A stretch of DNA of 64,000 nt, taken from positions 124,001-188,000 of the forward strand of contig NZ_MNAN01000026.1 in NCBI RefSeq assembly GCF_001854475.1. Direction: 5' to 3'. A model generated the notes under the pieces. The model was not told the DNA's origin. It did no database searches and saw nothing but the letters and a program-made list of their open reading frames with translations. The DNA comes from Pseudoalteromonas byunsanensis (GTDB lineage Bacteria; Pseudomonadota; Gammaproteobacteria; Enterobacterales; Alteromonadaceae). This document shows positions 1 to 10,051 of the stretch, piece after piece; position 1 is the stretch's first letter, and every line of letters begins with the position of its first letter. Position numbers and translations under genes: made by a program.

Positions 1-572
1 TTTATAAGTCGCTGATACAAAATGGTAAATGATAGTACAAGCCCGCCGACGGCCCCGATAAGATGCGCTTCAATTGCGACTCTAGAATCTATCAGAGCGC
101 CAACTTCTGGACTTGGACCCTGTATTTGTTCCCAAATCAACTTGACCCAAACACCGATAAACAATAAAGCTCCGGTTTTCATTCCTACTTGTATATCTTT
201 AAGCGCCCCCCAAATAATCACGCCATGAAGTAAGCCACTCAATCCGGTATATATTTTTATATCGGGACAAAACAACCAAATGCCAACACCAGTCCACAGT
301 GCCAAAAACACAATGTGGTATAGATAGGTTGGCATAGAGCGATGTTCCGCGTGCAAAATCCAGATAAAAACAACACCTAGTGCGTTGAGCCCCAAATGAG
401 TCCAGTTGGTATGCATAAACTGGCCGGTGAAGATTCTCCACCATTGCTGCTCAACTAGACTACGGTCAAATGCCAGCCAACTGTTTGCGTCTATCAACAT
501 CAACAGAGTGCAAATTGAAATCAATAATAAGGGTGGCAGTATGTATTGCTTTTGTAAGGGTAAATCGATCAT
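1..572 (-). CDS. rrtA: Rhombosortase (rhomboid-family intramembrane serine protease), 3' end beyond window
   Basis: This minus-strand frame starts with ATG at 572 and stays open to the left edge, giving about 190 residues, close to full length for the family. It is a polytopic membrane protein with the rhombosortase signature HTNWTHLGLN near residues 54-63, a catalytic serine in GLSG (about Ser112) and a histidine in EAHLIG (about His170). Rhombosortases process proteins carrying a C-terminal GlyGly-CTERM sorting signal on their way to the surface. No protein in this window ends with such a signal, so its substrates are encoded elsewhere. It is divergent from the gamma-glutamyltransferase gene. 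Confidence 0.85.
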   Translation of the reverse strand, partial: MIDLPLQKQYILPPLLLISICTLLMLIDANSWLAFDRSLVEQQWWRIFTGQFMHTNWTHLGLNALGVVFIWILHAEHRSMPTYLYHIVFLALWTGVGIWLFCPDIKIYTGLSGLLHGVIIWGALKDIQVGMKTGALLFIGVWVKLIWEQIQGPSPEVGALIDSRVAIEAHLIGAVGGLVLSFTILYQRLI

Positions 573-644
573 GTTGTTTATACTTTATTTTTTGCATATT
601 GTGCCTCTTTACTTTTATCATGCCAACGATGAGAACTGATAAAA

Positions 645-2420
645 GTGAATATTATGAAATATGTTTATCCGCTGATTGGTGTTTTGTTACTCAGTAGCTG
701 TGCCTCTGATGGCAACTCAGTGACAAAAATAGAACAGCGCGAAACCAGAGAGCCGGAAGCAGCAACGGGGCTTCAACTTAAGCATCAGGTTATTGGTGAA
801 AAGTACATGGTTGCTGCTGCGAATCCTTATGCCTCAAAAGCGGGTCAGCAGATGTTGGCCAAAGGTGGTAGTGCCATTGACGCTGCCATTGCCACGCAAC
901 TAGTATTAACATTGGTTGAACCGCAGTCATCTGGTATTGGTGGTGGTGGGTTCGTTTTATATTATGATAAAAAAAATAATGAGCTAGTTACATTTGACGG
1001 CAGGGAAACCGCGCCCAGTGCCGCTGATCATACCTTGTTTTTAGACCAAAAGGGCCAACCAGTTCCGTGGATAAAAGCAGTTGTTGGCGGTCGTTCCGTC
1101 GGCGTTCCTGGTATTTTGCATGCGTTTAAACAAGCCCATGATAAATACGGTACGTTACCTTGGGAGCAATTATTTAAGCCAGCTATCGCACTGGCTGAGG
1201 AAGGTTTTGTCGTTTCTCCTCGACTCACCATGTTATTAGAGAAGCGGTATAACCCTGGGCTTGAGCAACTATCGCCAGCAAAAGACTACTTTTATCCAAA
1301 TGGTGAGCCGCTGAAAACCGGCACCGTTAAGAAAAACCCTGAGCTTGCTGCGCTTTACAAACAGGTTTCAAAACAGGGGATTGTAGCTTTCTATCAAGGA
1401 GACAATGCTAAAAAACTAGTCGATGCAGTACAAAATTCAGCGGTTGCCCCTGGTAAACTAGCAGAGTCCGATTTAGCACAATACCAAAGCAAAATGCGCG
1501 ACCCAATCTGTATCGATTACCATAAACATAAAGTGTGTTCGATGGCACCACCAAGCAGCGGTGGTGTAGCGGTCTTACAAATTCTAAAACTACTTGAAGG
1601 TAAACGGCTTAGCCAATATCAGCCTAACGACCCTAATAGCTTGCATTTGTTTACTCAAGCATCTCGTTTGGCCTTTGCCGACAGAAATCACTATGTGGCG
1701 GACCCTGATTTTGTCGCGGTACCAACCCAAGCACTTTTACAAAGTGACTATCTTTTGCAGCGCGCAAAGTTAATAACAGAGCTTGATAATCATAATGTAG
1801 CGGTGGGGGACCCCACACAGGGTAAATTAGTTTATGCCAAGGACGATGGGTATGAGTTACCATCGACGACTCATGTATCAATCGTTGACCAAAATGGTAA
1901 CGCGGTGTCGATGACCAGCTCTATAGAGATGGCGTTCGGCTCAACGGTTATGGTAAACGGTTATCTTTTAAATAATCAGCTAACGGATTTTTCACTTAGT
2001 CCGAAAAAGGACGGGCATTGGGTTGCAAATCGCGTGGAAGCGAACAAGCGACCGCGTAGCTCCATGTCTCCTGTGATGGTATTTAATCCGGATGGAAGCC
2101 TACGTTTAGTGGTTGGCTCTCCTGGTGGCAGTCGCATTATCAACTACGTGGCACAAACCATTATAGGCGTGATTGATTGGCAGTTAACACCACAAGAGGC
2201 CGTTAATTTGCCTAACATTACTAATCGCAATAAATATACGACCCTGGAGAAGGGCACAGACCTTGAACAGTATGTAACTTTCTTCGAAGAAAAAGGGCAT
2301 AAGGTGCAGGTAAGAGACTTGAACTCCGGTTTACATGTCATAGAAGTTAAAAATGGCAAGTTATATGGCGGCGCTGACCCTCGACGAGAAGGCATTGCGT
2401 TGAGCGAAATCACACAATAA
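645..2420 (+). CDS. ggt: Gamma-glutamyltransferase lipoprotein
   Basis: This periplasmic enzyme cleaves gamma-glutamyl bonds of glutathione and related peptides. The N-terminus is a lipoprotein signal ending in LLSSC, so the protein is probably membrane-anchored. The precursor self-cleaves in front of a threonine, here the first Thr of STTHVSIVDQNGNAV (about Thr408), separating the large and small subunits. The GSPGGSR motif of the small subunit is present. The length of about 590 residues is normal. The start at 645 is GTG. An in-frame ATG at 654 gives a more typical lipoprotein signal and may be the true start. It is a single gene, divergent from rhombosortase. Confidence 0.93.
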   Translation: MNIMKYVYPLIGVLLLSSCASDGNSVTKIEQRETREPEAATGLQLKHQVIGEKYMVAAANPYASKAGQQMLAKGGSAIDAAIATQLVLTLVEPQSSGIGGGGFVLYYDKKNNELVTFDGRETAPSAADHTLFLDQKGQPVPWIKAVVGGRSVGVPGILHAFKQAHDKYGTLPWEQLFKPAIALAEEGFVVSPRLTMLLEKRYNPGLEQLSPAKDYFYPNGEPLKTGTVKKNPELAALYKQVSKQGIVAFYQGDNAKKLVDAVQNSAVAPGKLAESDLAQYQSKMRDPICIDYHKHKVCSMAPPSSGGVAVLQILKLLEGKRLSQYQPNDPNSLHLFTQASRLAFADRNHYVADPDFVAVPTQALLQSDYLLQRAKLITELDNHNVAVGDPTQGKLVYAKDDGYELPSTTHVSIVDQNGNAVSMTSSIEMAFGSTVMVNGYLLNNQLTDFSLSPKKDGHWVANRVEANKRPRSSMSPVMVFNPDGSLRLVVGSPGGSRIINYVAQTIIGVIDWQLTPQEAVNLPNITNRNKYTTLEKGTDLEQYVTFFEEKGHKVQVRDLNSGLHVIEVKNGKLYGGADPRREGIALSEITQ

Positions 2421-2591
2421 CCATAGGATTGAAGTTTACATTCAGGTATACTGTACGGCCCTGTTTACGCTTCTACTGAAGTGTCACAGGGTCTTTTACA
2501 TTGGTCTGATGTGCGTGAATTTCATTGAAATTTAATCACTTTAGGCAATAATGAACTCTCAGCCTATATAAATGTGTCAAAACTTGTAAAT

Positions 2592-4286
2592 ATGACTAAA
2601 CAAACCGATCCAAATTATTTATACATTCCTTACTCTGGTCCAAATCTTTTAGAAACGCCTCTATTGAACAAAGGCAGTGCATTTAGCCAACGTGAACGGG
2701 AAAGCTTTAACCTTTCAGGTTTGCTCCCGCCACGATATGAGACCATAGAAGAGCAAGTAGAGCGTTGCTACCAACAATATTCAAGCTTTAGTGACAACTT
2801 GAACAAGCACATTTATCTGCGCGCTATTCAGGATAACAATGAAACGCTTTATTACCGTTTAGTGCGTGACCATCTCGAAGAGATGATGCCTATTATTTAC
2901 ACGCCAACTGTTGGTGACGCCTGTGAAAAGTTTTCTGATATTTACCGTAGTTCACGCGGTTTATTCATCTCATATGAAGAACGTTATCAAATGGATGACA
3001 TTTTACGTAATGCTACAAAAGGTAAAGTAAAAGTTATCGTAGTAACAGATGGTGAGCGTATCTTAGGCCTTGGAGATCAGGGCATTGGCGGTATGGGGAT
3101 CCCAATTGGTAAGTTGTCTTTGTACACAGCATGTGGCGGTATAAGTCCAGCTTACACATTACCAGTGATGCTTGATGTGGGTACCAACAATGAAAAGCTA
3201 CTTGCAGATCCCATGTATATGGGGGCACGTCATAAGCGTATCGCTCAACAAGAATACGACGAATTTCTAGAGTTATTTATTAATGCGGTCAAACGTCGTT
3301 GGCCAAATGTGTTGTTGCAATTTGAAGATTTTGCTCAGCCAAACGCTATGCCACTACTTAAGCGCTACCGTGATGAAATTTGTAGCTTTAATGATGATAT
3401 TCAAGGGACAGCTTCTGTCACTGTGGGTTCATTGCTGGCAGCTTGCCGAGTTAAAGGCGCGAAGCTTTCCGAGCAAAAAGTAGTATTTGTTGGTGCAGGT
3501 TCAGCGGGCTGTGGTATCGCAGAGCAAATAATTAGCCAAATGGTTGCAGAGGGTGTCTCGGATGAACAAGCTCGCTCTCAGGTCTATATGGTCGACCGCT
3601 TTGGTTTGTTAACTGAAGGTATGGGCGAGTTACGCGATTTCCAAGCGGCGTTAGTGCAAAGCAAAGATGCATTAAGCGAATGGACTTACAGCGGTGATTA
3701 TGCGTCATTACTAGATGTTATGCACTGCGCGAAACCTGACATTCTAATTGGTGTATCAGGTCAACCTGGTTTGTTTACAGAACAAGTAATACGTGCGATG
3801 CACAATGGCTGTGAACGTCCAATCATCTTTCCATTGAGTAATCCGTCACGTCAGGTTGAAGCGCATCCTAAAGATGTGATTGAATGGACCAATGGTGAAG
3901 CGATTGTAGCAACTGGCAGCCCGTTCGACCCAGTACAGCTAAACGGTAAGATGTACCCTATCCCGCAGTGTAACAACAGTTACATCTTCCCTGGTATTGG
4001 TCTGGGCGTTATCGCTTCGAAGGCGACACGCATCACTGATGCAATGTTAATGGTTTCTAGTGAAACACTTGCAGAGTCTTCGCCTTGGGCAAACACAGGT
4101 AAAGGTAGTCTGCTACCAGCGTTGATTGAAATAGAGGCATTGAGTAAACGTATTGCGTTTGCCGTTGCCAAAAAAGCCATGGAAGAAGGTGTTGCACTTG
4201 AAATGCCAGACGATGCAATTTGGGCTGCTATCGAGAAAAACTATTGGTTACCAGAGTATCGGAATTACAAACGCCGTAGTATTTAA
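2592..4286 (+). CDS. maeA: NAD-dependent malic enzyme
   Basis: It oxidatively decarboxylates malate to pyruvate. The 564-residue protein matches the E. coli MaeA (SfcA) type along its whole length: [20 protein letters not shown] at the start, the [17 protein letters not shown] segment, the substrate and metal region [16 protein letters not shown] and [11 protein letters not shown], and the NAD-binding [15 protein letters not shown] chose the ATG at 2592 because homologues begin close to it. A GTG at 2574 would add six residues. It is monocistronic and followed by a strong terminator. Confidence 0.95.
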   Translation: MTKQTDPNYLYIPYSGPNLLETPLLNKGSAFSQRERESFNLSGLLPPRYETIEEQVERCYQQYSSFSDNLNKHIYLRAIQDNNETLYYRLVRDHLEEMMPIIYTPTVGDACEKFSDIYRSSRGLFISYEERYQMDDILRNATKGKVKVIVVTDGERILGLGDQGIGGMGIPIGKLSLYTACGGISPAYTLPVMLDVGTNNEKLLADPMYMGARHKRIAQQEYDEFLELFINAVKRRWPNVLLQFEDFAQPNAMPLLKRYRDEICSFNDDIQGTASVTVGSLLAACRVKGAKLSEQKVVFVGAGSAGCGIAEQIISQMVAEGVSDEQARSQVYMVDRFGLLTEGMGELRDFQAALVQSKDALSEWTYSGDYASLLDVMHCAKPDILIGVSGQPGLFTEQVIRAMHNGCERPIIFPLSNPSRQVEAHPKDVIEWTNGEAIVATGSPFDPVQLNGKMYPIPQCNNSYIFPGIGLGVIASKATRITDAMLMVSSETLAESSPWANTGKGSLLPALIEIEALSKRIAFAVAKKAMEEGVALEMPDDAIWAAIEKNYWLPEYRNYKRRSI

Positions 4287-4304
4287 TTATGGCGTCATAA
4301 ATTG

Positions 4305-4331
4305 GAAAGCCAGCGTTTGCTGGCTTTTTTT
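4305..4331 (+). terminator. Rho-independent terminator after maeA
   Basis: A short GC-rich stem, AAAGCCAGC paired with GCTGGCTTT around a GTTT loop, is followed by a T-run. It lies 19 bases after the malic enzyme stop. Confidence 0.85.
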
Positions 4332-4474
4332 GTATCTATGGCTTTTATCGCTTGTTTTTTGGCTTTAAAAGCGCTCTTATAAACCCATATACAATATTGT
4401 ACTAGAGCCCGTTCAGTGATGATTAAGGGCAATGTGCTTCAATACTCGCGATAATCTATAAAAGGAACACCATT

Positions 4475-5185
4475 ATGCGCATGATCTCCTCATTAATAGC
4501 GACTTTATTCTGTGCAGGTTCATTTGCCGCTGCGCTCCCTGATGAGCCCCACCTCTATGTAGAGGGCACTGCAAAAATGCAGGTGCAACCAGACAGAGCG
4601 ACAATCCGTGTAGCAATTAGTGAAAAAAGTAAGCAGTTGGTAGAGGCTAAAAATAAGGTTGATACTGTGGTGGCAAATGCCATCAAGTTAGCGAAGCGTT
4701 TTGACATCAAAAAAGATGACATTCACGCCGAGCAGCTGAATATACACCGCCAAACTAGGTATAACCGCAACACCAACGAAGAGGAGTTTGAGGGCTTTAG
4801 GATCACCAGAAGCTTAACGCTCACTCTTGGAAAAATTGACAGTTATCCAGAGTTATTACAAGAATTAGTTAACGCAGGCATTACTGAGTTTAATAATACC
4901 GAATTTAGTGTCAGTAACCATAATGAGCTTGCGGACAAGTTGAAAAAAGAAGCGATCAAGGATGCAAAATCCGCCGCTAGTGAATTAGCCAACGAGTTTG
5001 ATGTCGACCTTGATAAGCTCTATTCAGTGTCTTTCGCGCCAATGAACGTGCCTTCAGTACCATATGTGAGGCAAGCTGCGCGAGCGACACTGATGGACAC
5101 AGAATCAGGCAGCTACAAAGAAGCCTATAATACCGGCGCTATCACTATTTCTGCACAAGTCTTTGCCGTATACCTAATCAAATAA
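4475..5185 (+). CDS. Periplasmic SIMPL-domain (DUF541) protein
   Basis: A 236-residue exported protein with a signal peptide (hydrophobic stretch to about residue 19, then AAALPDEP). The rest is a SIMPL/DUF541 domain, recognised by the opening LYVEGTAKMQVQPDRATIRV and the later DAKSAASELANEFDVDL. Family members are periplasmic, and their biochemical role is not settled. A sequence resembling a ribosome-binding site (AAAGGAAC) precedes the ATG. It is monocistronic, between the maeA terminator and an inverted repeat. Confidence 0.8.
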   Translation: MRMISSLIATLFCAGSFAAALPDEPHLYVEGTAKMQVQPDRATIRVAISEKSKQLVEAKNKVDTVVANAIKLAKRFDIKKDDIHAEQLNIHRQTRYNRNTNEEEFEGFRITRSLTLTLGKIDSYPELLQELVNAGITEFNNTEFSVSNHNELADKLKKEAIKDAKSAASELANEFDVDLDKLYSVSFAPMNVPSVPYVRQAARATLMDTESGSYKEAYNTGAITISAQVFAVYLIK

Positions 5186-5196
5186 TCTGACCTAGC

Positions 5197-5219
5197 ATAG
5201 GCGCTTTTCAGGCGCCTAT
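5197..5219 (+). terminator. Inverted repeat after the SIMPL gene, possible terminator
   Basis: An 8-bp stem, ATAGGCGC and GCGCCTAT, has a 7-base loop. No T-run follows, so termination here is only a suggestion. Confidence 0.4.
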
Positions 5220-5282
5220 CACATTAAAGACAAGTAACGTATAATCCCGCTTTTGCATAGAAGTTTGAGGGTTTAAAGCGGG

Positions 5283-5912
5283 ATGAGTAAAGTATTTGTT
5301 GTTGGTTTACCAAGAACTGGCACCACAAGCCTATGCATTGCTTGTTTAGAGCTCGGGTTTAAAACCGCGCACACAGCCTACACAAGAAAAACGTTTCAAG
5401 ACGCTGAAGTGATAGCCGACACGCCCGTATTCAATGACTACCAACGCCTTGCTGACGTATATCCGAATAGTCGCTTTATTTATCTAGAACGCGATATAAC
5501 CAATTGGTTACCTTCTATATCGCAATTACTAGAACGTATGGCGGCAAACCTGTTGCGCTGCGATGGTGGGTTTAATGACACAATTAAACGGTGTTTTCTC
5601 GCTACGTTTTCTGGTTTAACTCAAAACACACTTAGAGATCACGACTTTTTGCGCGATTGTTATATTAAACATCAACAGCAAGCAATCACGTTTTTCAAGG
5701 CAAAGCAATTACCCTATTTACTACTGAATGTGGCTGAGGACGATGCGTTGGATAAACTGAAAAGGTTTTTAAACACAGAAGCTGCTGACTTAGATACCAT
5801 GCCTTTTACCAATAAAGCAGGTAAAGTGACCGCTTGGAATGACATAAGTCATCCATTAAAAATATCGTCAACCAGAAACGGAAAGGTAGATAAGGATGCG
5901 ACCTTGTATTAA
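5283..5912 (+). CDS. Sulfotransferase-family protein
   Basis: The 209-residue protein opens with VFVVGLPRTGTTSL, the PAPS 5'-phosphosulfate-binding loop of the sulfotransferase superfamily. A second typical element is RFIYLERDITNWLPSI, the 3'-phosphate-binding region. It lacks a signal peptide and is presumably cytoplasmic. The acceptor substrate cannot be told from sequence. It lies 79 bases upstream of miaE on the same strand and may be co-transcribed with it. Family assignment is good, specific function unknown. Confidence 0.75.
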   Translation: MSKVFVVGLPRTGTTSLCIACLELGFKTAHTAYTRKTFQDAEVIADTPVFNDYQRLADVYPNSRFIYLERDITNWLPSISQLLERMAANLLRCDGGFNDTIKRCFLATFSGLTQNTLRDHDFLRDCYIKHQQQAITFFKAKQLPYLLLNVAEDDALDKLKRFLNTEAADLDTMPFTNKAGKVTAWNDISHPLKISSTRNGKVDKDATLY

Positions 5913-5991
5913 CTAATCGGCACTTTGCGCAAACGCCACAATAAGATAGAATGTCCGCAATTTTTTCAGTGAACTCAGTAAGTATTTCCCA

Positions 5992-6564
5992 ATGTTTGAA
6001 CTCAAATATCACACGCCTTTTGAATGGACACACAAAGTACTCGAAGACTTTGATACCTTTTTACAAGACCATGCTGCGGCGGAGAAGAAGGCATCAGGTA
6101 TGGCTGTATCAATGTTAAGTCATTATCCAGATAGAATTAAACTGGTTAAAGCTATGGCAGATTTAGCGATTGAAGAAATGATCCATTTTAAACAAGTACT
6201 TAAAATATTGACCGAGCGTGGTGTGACTTTAGGAAATGATCAAAAAGACCCATATGTTAAAAAAATTCGAGCGTTGTTTAGAAATGGTCGTGACGAATTT
6301 CTAATCGACCGCTTGCTGGTTGCTGCGGTGATTGAAGCCAGAGGCCATGAGCGCTTTTCATTGGTAGCGCAAGCACTACCTGATGGCAAAGAGAAAGATT
6401 TCTATGTGGCAATTGCAAAATCGGAAGAAAAACATAAGAATCTTTTCGTAGAGCTTGCTTATGAGTATTTTGATAAACAATTAATAGACCAGCGCTTGGA
6501 AGAGATTTTAATTGCAGAAGCTAAGATCTGCGAAGAAATTCCATTCACCGCAGCACTACATTAG
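5992..6564 (+). CDS. miaE: tRNA-(ms2io6A37) hydroxylase
   Basis: MiaE is a non-haem diiron monooxygenase that hydroxylates the isopentenyl group of ms2i6A37 in tRNAs reading U-starting codons. The 190-residue protein is all-helical, with the ferritin-like ligand pattern: EEMIHF (about Glu61, Glu62, His65), EARGHERF, and EEKHKNLF in the last helical pair. The opening FELKYHTPFEWT is typical of the bacterial short form. It follows the sulfotransferase-like gene. An inverted repeat lies 25 bases downstream. Confidence 0.9.
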   Translation: MFELKYHTPFEWTHKVLEDFDTFLQDHAAAEKKASGMAVSMLSHYPDRIKLVKAMADLAIEEMIHFKQVLKILTERGVTLGNDQKDPYVKKIRALFRNGRDEFLIDRLLVAAVIEARGHERFSLVAQALPDGKEKDFYVAIAKSEEKHKNLFVELAYEYFDKQLIDQRLEEILIAEAKICEEIPFTAALH

Positions 6565-6588
6565 TTTATTATTAGCATTTATATAGGT

Positions 6589-6620
6589 CAGACGAATAGG
6601 GCACGTTCAACATTCGTCTG
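6589..6620 (+). terminator. Inverted repeat after miaE, possible terminator
   Basis: A 9-bp stem, CAGACGAAT and ATTCGTCTG, encloses a 14-base loop. There is no T-run on the plus strand, so its role is uncertain. Confidence 0.4.
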
Positions 6621-6666
6621 GCTGGTCAAAAAATAACACCTTTCGGAAAATAAACAAAAAATTATG

Positions 6667-6694
6667 TTGACTTAGCTGTCAAACTCTATATAGT
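6667..6694 (+). promoter_or_regulatory. Candidate sigma-70 promoter of the cold-shock gene
   Basis: TTGACT and TATAGT are separated by 16 bases. A start near 6701 would give a leader of about 155 bases before the ATG at 6856, similar in length to the regulated leader of E. coli cspA. I could not identify a convincing cold-box sequence. Confidence 0.5.
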
Positions 6695-6855
6695 GAGCAT
6701 CAGCTTAAAAGTAAGACTTTTTATACACTCCATTTCGAAGCGTTAACGTTAGTACCTCCGTCCTGTAGTTTTTAAATATCATTTATTTTTTGTGCTATTC
6801 CGTCTGACTTTGATGATAGTCAGCATTTTAAATTTTAATTTACAGGATAGATATT

Positions 6856-7065
6856 ATGTCTAACACAGTTACTGGTACCGTTAAGTGGTTCAATGAGTCT
6901 AAAGGTTTTGGTTTTATCGCTCAAGAAAATGGCGCGGACGTATTCGCTCATTTCAGCGCAATCAAAGGTGATGGCTTCAAAACTTTGGCTGAAGGCCAAC
7001 GTGTAGAATTCACTCTAGCTCAAGGCCAAAAAGGTCCTCAAGCTGAGAACATCGTTGCACTTTAA
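6856..7065 (+). CDS. Cold-shock protein, CspA family
   Basis: A 69-residue single cold-shock (OB-fold) domain that binds single-stranded RNA and DNA. Both nucleic-acid motifs are visible: KGFGFI (RNP1) and DVFAHF (RNP2). It opens with the usual [17 protein letters not shown] perfect-looking terminator follows. The 291-base upstream gap with a promoter and long leader suggests post-transcriptional, possibly temperature-dependent, control. Which of the several Csp paralogues it is cannot be said. Confidence 0.93.
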   Translation: MSNTVTGTVKWFNESKGFGFIAQENGADVFAHFSAIKGDGFKTLAEGQRVEFTLAQGQKGPQAENIVAL

Positions 7066-7086
7066 TTTTAAATAATTAAGTGAAAC

Positions 7087-7116
7087 AAAAAAAGGTAGCC
7101 ATTGGCTACCTTTTTT
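7087..7116 (+). terminator. Rho-independent terminator after the csp gene
   Basis: The stem AAAAGGTAGCC pairs with GGCTACCTTTT around an ATT loop and has A- and T-runs on its two sides. It lies between convergent genes and may serve both. Confidence 0.88.
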
Positions 7117-7138
7117 AATGTCTGCGATTCGAGCAAAG

Positions 7139-8761
7139 TTACAGTTTAAATTTAGAAGTTGAGTCTAGTAGGTTATCTGATAACTTATGTAGATTTTGTG
7201 CAACATCACGTACTTGCTCTAATGCCCTCATTGTCTCCTCAAATGAACTATGCATATTAGAAACGTTATCTACAACCATGGCCGCCACAGATGTTTGCTC
7301 CTCAGTCGCTGTTGCAATCTGAGAGTTCATGCCATTGATCGCTAAGATCTGCTCAGATATTTCTTGAATTGAATTACCCGTTGCTTCTGCCGCTTGGGCA
7401 TTATTGGTCGCCATATCTCTTGCTGTATTCATAGCATTTACAGAATCTGACGCGGCAACCGTAAGTATATTTATAAGCTCTCTGATCTCATTGGTTGATT
7501 TAGCTGTACGTGAGGCCAGTTCTCGTACTTCATCAGCGACCACCGCAAAGCCTCGTCCTTGTTCACCAGCCCTCGCTGCCTCAATTGCTGCGTTTAAAGC
7601 TAGTAGGTTGGTTTGTTCAGCAATTGAAGTAATTACATTCAGGATTTGTGTCACGTTTTGGGTGTCATCAGCAAGCTTATTAATGGTGACAGCGGCTTTG
7701 TTTATCTCTTCACTTAAATCTTGTGATTGCGCTACAGATACGTTGATCTGTTTTAAACTCTCATCTACTGCATTTTCAGCAAGTTCCGCAGCTTGAAACG
7801 CAGATGCCGCAGATTGAGAAATGTCACCAACGCTTTGTTTCATCTCTTCCATGGAGTTACGCACCACTTCAGCATCACTAGATTGTTGCTGAGTTGCACT
7901 TTCTGCTGATTCCATGCCTTGTACAAGACGGGTAGAGTTTTCCATTAATGGCTCTACTACTGCAATGACATCTTCAACGGTACCTCTAAGCAGATTAATG
8001 AAGGCGTTGAAGTTTTTCGATACTTGACCAATTTCGTCTGCTGATGAAACTGTTAACTGAGAACTCAAAGAGCCTTTTCCTTCAGCCAACAGGTGAAGGT
8101 TACTCGCGGCTTCTCCAGCAGAAGAGCTAATGCCTCTAGCTATCATCACCGCTAATACAATGACCAGAGCTAACGAGATTACAGCGACGATAAACATCAT
8201 TGTTAAGGCATCATCGGCATTTGACTTAGTATTGTTAATCAATTCTGAAAAGCGTTCGTTGGCGCGTTTTTTATCATTATTCAGATCCGCCAATATCCCT
8301 TCAAACAAATCGCTTTTCTGTTTTGCTATTTGTGGAAGTTTTGCAAAATCAGCTGTACCGTCGATCATACTCGTTGCAATTTGCTTGGCAATCTTGCCGT
8401 ATTCTTGCAGGTCACGAACGGTCTTACTCGTTGGAAAGTTAGAATTTAGCGTAGGTACTTGCTTTAGGTTCTCAGTTAACTTCTTTTGCGTAGCAGCAGC
8501 TTTACTGATCAGCTCAGCATCACCGAAGGTTACTGACTGAGTATAGGTTTCATCAAGGTTTTGCATAGCAGTGACGTTTTCAGACGTCAGTATTAATAAC
8601 TTATAAGTTTGGTTTTCAAGTTCATCAAGTGAGCGCTGGTTCTCCAATAAAGAGTTATAGTTAATCATTACCAAGACAATAAATGCTGCTACAGCAACTA
8701 TGGTTATCGCATGGATTTTTTTTGAAATACTCATATTCTTAAAATGCAATAAATTCGACAT
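7139..8761 (-). CDS. Methyl-accepting chemotaxis protein
   Basis: A chemoreceptor of about 540 residues. A membrane segment near the N-terminus ([16 protein letters not shown]) is followed by a helical periplasmic sensor of about 150 residues, a second membrane segment ([20 protein letters not shown]), a HAMP region and the long cytoplasmic coiled coil with the conserved hairpin tip [21 protein letters not shown] chose the ATG at 8761 because AAGGTG lies five bases before it. A GTG ten codons upstream lacks such support. It is divergent from the porin and binding-protein genes, which may supply its ligand. Confidence 0.92.
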   Translation of the reverse strand: MSNLLHFKNMSISKKIHAITIVAVAAFIVLVMINYNSLLENQRSLDELENQTYKLLILTSENVTAMQNLDETYTQSVTFGDAELISKAAATQKKLTENLKQVPTLNSNFPTSKTVRDLQEYGKIAKQIATSMIDGTADFAKLPQIAKQKSDLFEGILADLNNDKKRANERFSELINNTKSNADDALTMMFIVAVISLALVIVLAVMIARGISSSAGEAASNLHLLAEGKGSLSSQLTVSSADEIGQVSKNFNAFINLLRGTVEDVIAVVEPLMENSTRLVQGMESAESATQQQSSDAEVVRNSMEEMKQSVGDISQSAASAFQAAELAENAVDESLKQINVSVAQSQDLSEEINKAAVTINKLADDTQNVTQILNVITSIAEQTNLLALNAAIEAARAGEQGRGFAVVADEVRELASRTAKSTNEIRELINILTVAASDSVNAMNTARDMATNNAQAAEATGNSIQEISEQILAINGMNSQIATATEEQTSVAAMVVDNVSNMHSSFEETMRALEQVRDVAQNLHKLSDNLLDSTSKFKL

Positions 8762-8968
8762 ATAACACCTTGTAATATAACAATGTGACAACCTTACGTT
8801 GTGTTAATCCCTGCTTTTGGCCCTTTTATAGGCGCAGCGCTAGTTGATTGGCACTTTCCCATGCATTTAAGCTTAGCCATATTCCAATTTTTATCAATAA
8901 AACTTTCTTTTTCGGAGGTTTAACTATACTTAGCCTGCCAATAACTTATAAATTAGGCGGAGCTATCT

Positions 8969-10042
8969 ATGAAACTAAAAATGACTCTCTTGATCGCTGC
9001 TCTCACTTCAATGACAGCTCAAGCAGAGATTAATATTTCAGGGTTTGCAAGTGTGAACGGTGGTAAAGTACTCAGTGGCACAGGTGCGCCGCATTATGGT
9101 GTCGAACCATCATTTCTTGCTGACTATCCAATTGTAAGTACATATACAGAGGATTTTTCCTTTTCACCAGAGTCACTTATAGGGTTGCAGGTGACAGGAG
9201 ATCTAGGCGACGGACTCAGTGTAACAGGCCAAATTGTGGCACGTGGTGCCAATGATTTTGATGCCGAGTTTGAATGGGCTTACATTTCTTATGACCTCAA
9301 TGACAACTGGACATTGCAAGCTGGTAAGAAGCGTTTACCGCTCTTTTACTACTCCGATTTCTATGATGTTGGCTATGCCTATGTATGGATGAGGCCGCCA
9401 GCAGATAACTACACATGGCAAATTTTCAACTATGAAGGGGTCAATCTACTCTATAATGGATCGGTAGGAGATTGGGGACTGTCCGCAAATATTTACACCG
9501 GTAGAGAAGATGACACTGAGAATAAACTGTTATCTGACTTCTTCTTTAGAGCGCCCACACGAGAAATCTGGGAAGATATTTTAGGTGGTGTAGTTAACCT
9601 AAGCCATGATTGGTTAGAAATTCGTTTAACGCACATGCGCTATACAAACAAACGTTTTATCAATGGCGAACCTGAACAGTGGAACGGCAAGTTTGAGCGT
9701 GATGGTAAGTTTTATGGCTTAGCTGTCAATGCGGACTTTGGCAATCTCTTTGTACTGTCTGAATTGAACCGTCTAGAACTAGATGCTGATTTTGATACTT
9801 ACATGATCAGTGTAGGGTACCGCTTTGGTGAGATTACACCTTATATTATGTATTCGGACTATGAGCAAAGTGGTGATGGTGATGTTGAGAAACATGATAC
9901 AACCGCAGTGGGTGTGCGTTGGAATTTCCATCCTTCAGCAGCTTTTAAAGTGCAATATGACCGCGTTAAAGATGACTCGTTTGACTATGCCGTTGCCGGT
10001 GATAGTAAAGCGATCACGTTTGGTGTTGATGTAGTATTTTAA
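8969..10042 (+). CDS. Outer-membrane porin-like beta-barrel protein
   Basis: A 357-residue exported protein with a signal peptide ending near AQA. It has alternating amphipathic strands rich in aromatic residues and a C-terminal phenylalanine (VDVVF), as expected for an outer-membrane barrel. WTLQAGKKRLPLFYYSDFYD resembles the region found in short porins of marine gammaproteobacteria. The next gene, nine bases downstream, encodes a small phosphate-binding-protein-like polypeptide, so the two probably form one operon. The substrate is unknown. A link to phosphate is inference from the neighbour. Confidence 0.75.
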   Translation: MKLKMTLLIAALTSMTAQAEINISGFASVNGGKVLSGTGAPHYGVEPSFLADYPIVSTYTEDFSFSPESLIGLQVTGDLGDGLSVTGQIVARGANDFDAEFEWAYISYDLNDNWTLQAGKKRLPLFYYSDFYDVGYAYVWMRPPADNYTWQIFNYEGVNLLYNGSVGDWGLSANIYTGREDDTENKLLSDFFFRAPTREIWEDILGGVVNLSHDWLEIRLTHMRYTNKRFINGEPEQWNGKFERDGKFYGLAVNADFGNLFVLSELNRLELDADFDTYMISVGYRFGEITPYIMYSDYEQSGDGDVEKHDTTAVGVRWNFHPSAAFKVQYDRVKDDSFDYAVAGDSKAITFGVDVVF

Positions 10043-10051
10043 GGAGCTTAA

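Noticed and set aside
2454..2500. Inverted repeat CCCTGT and ACAGGG between ggt and maeA as a terminator
   Set aside because: The stem is only six bases with a loop of about 20 bases and no proper T-run, so it may be chance.
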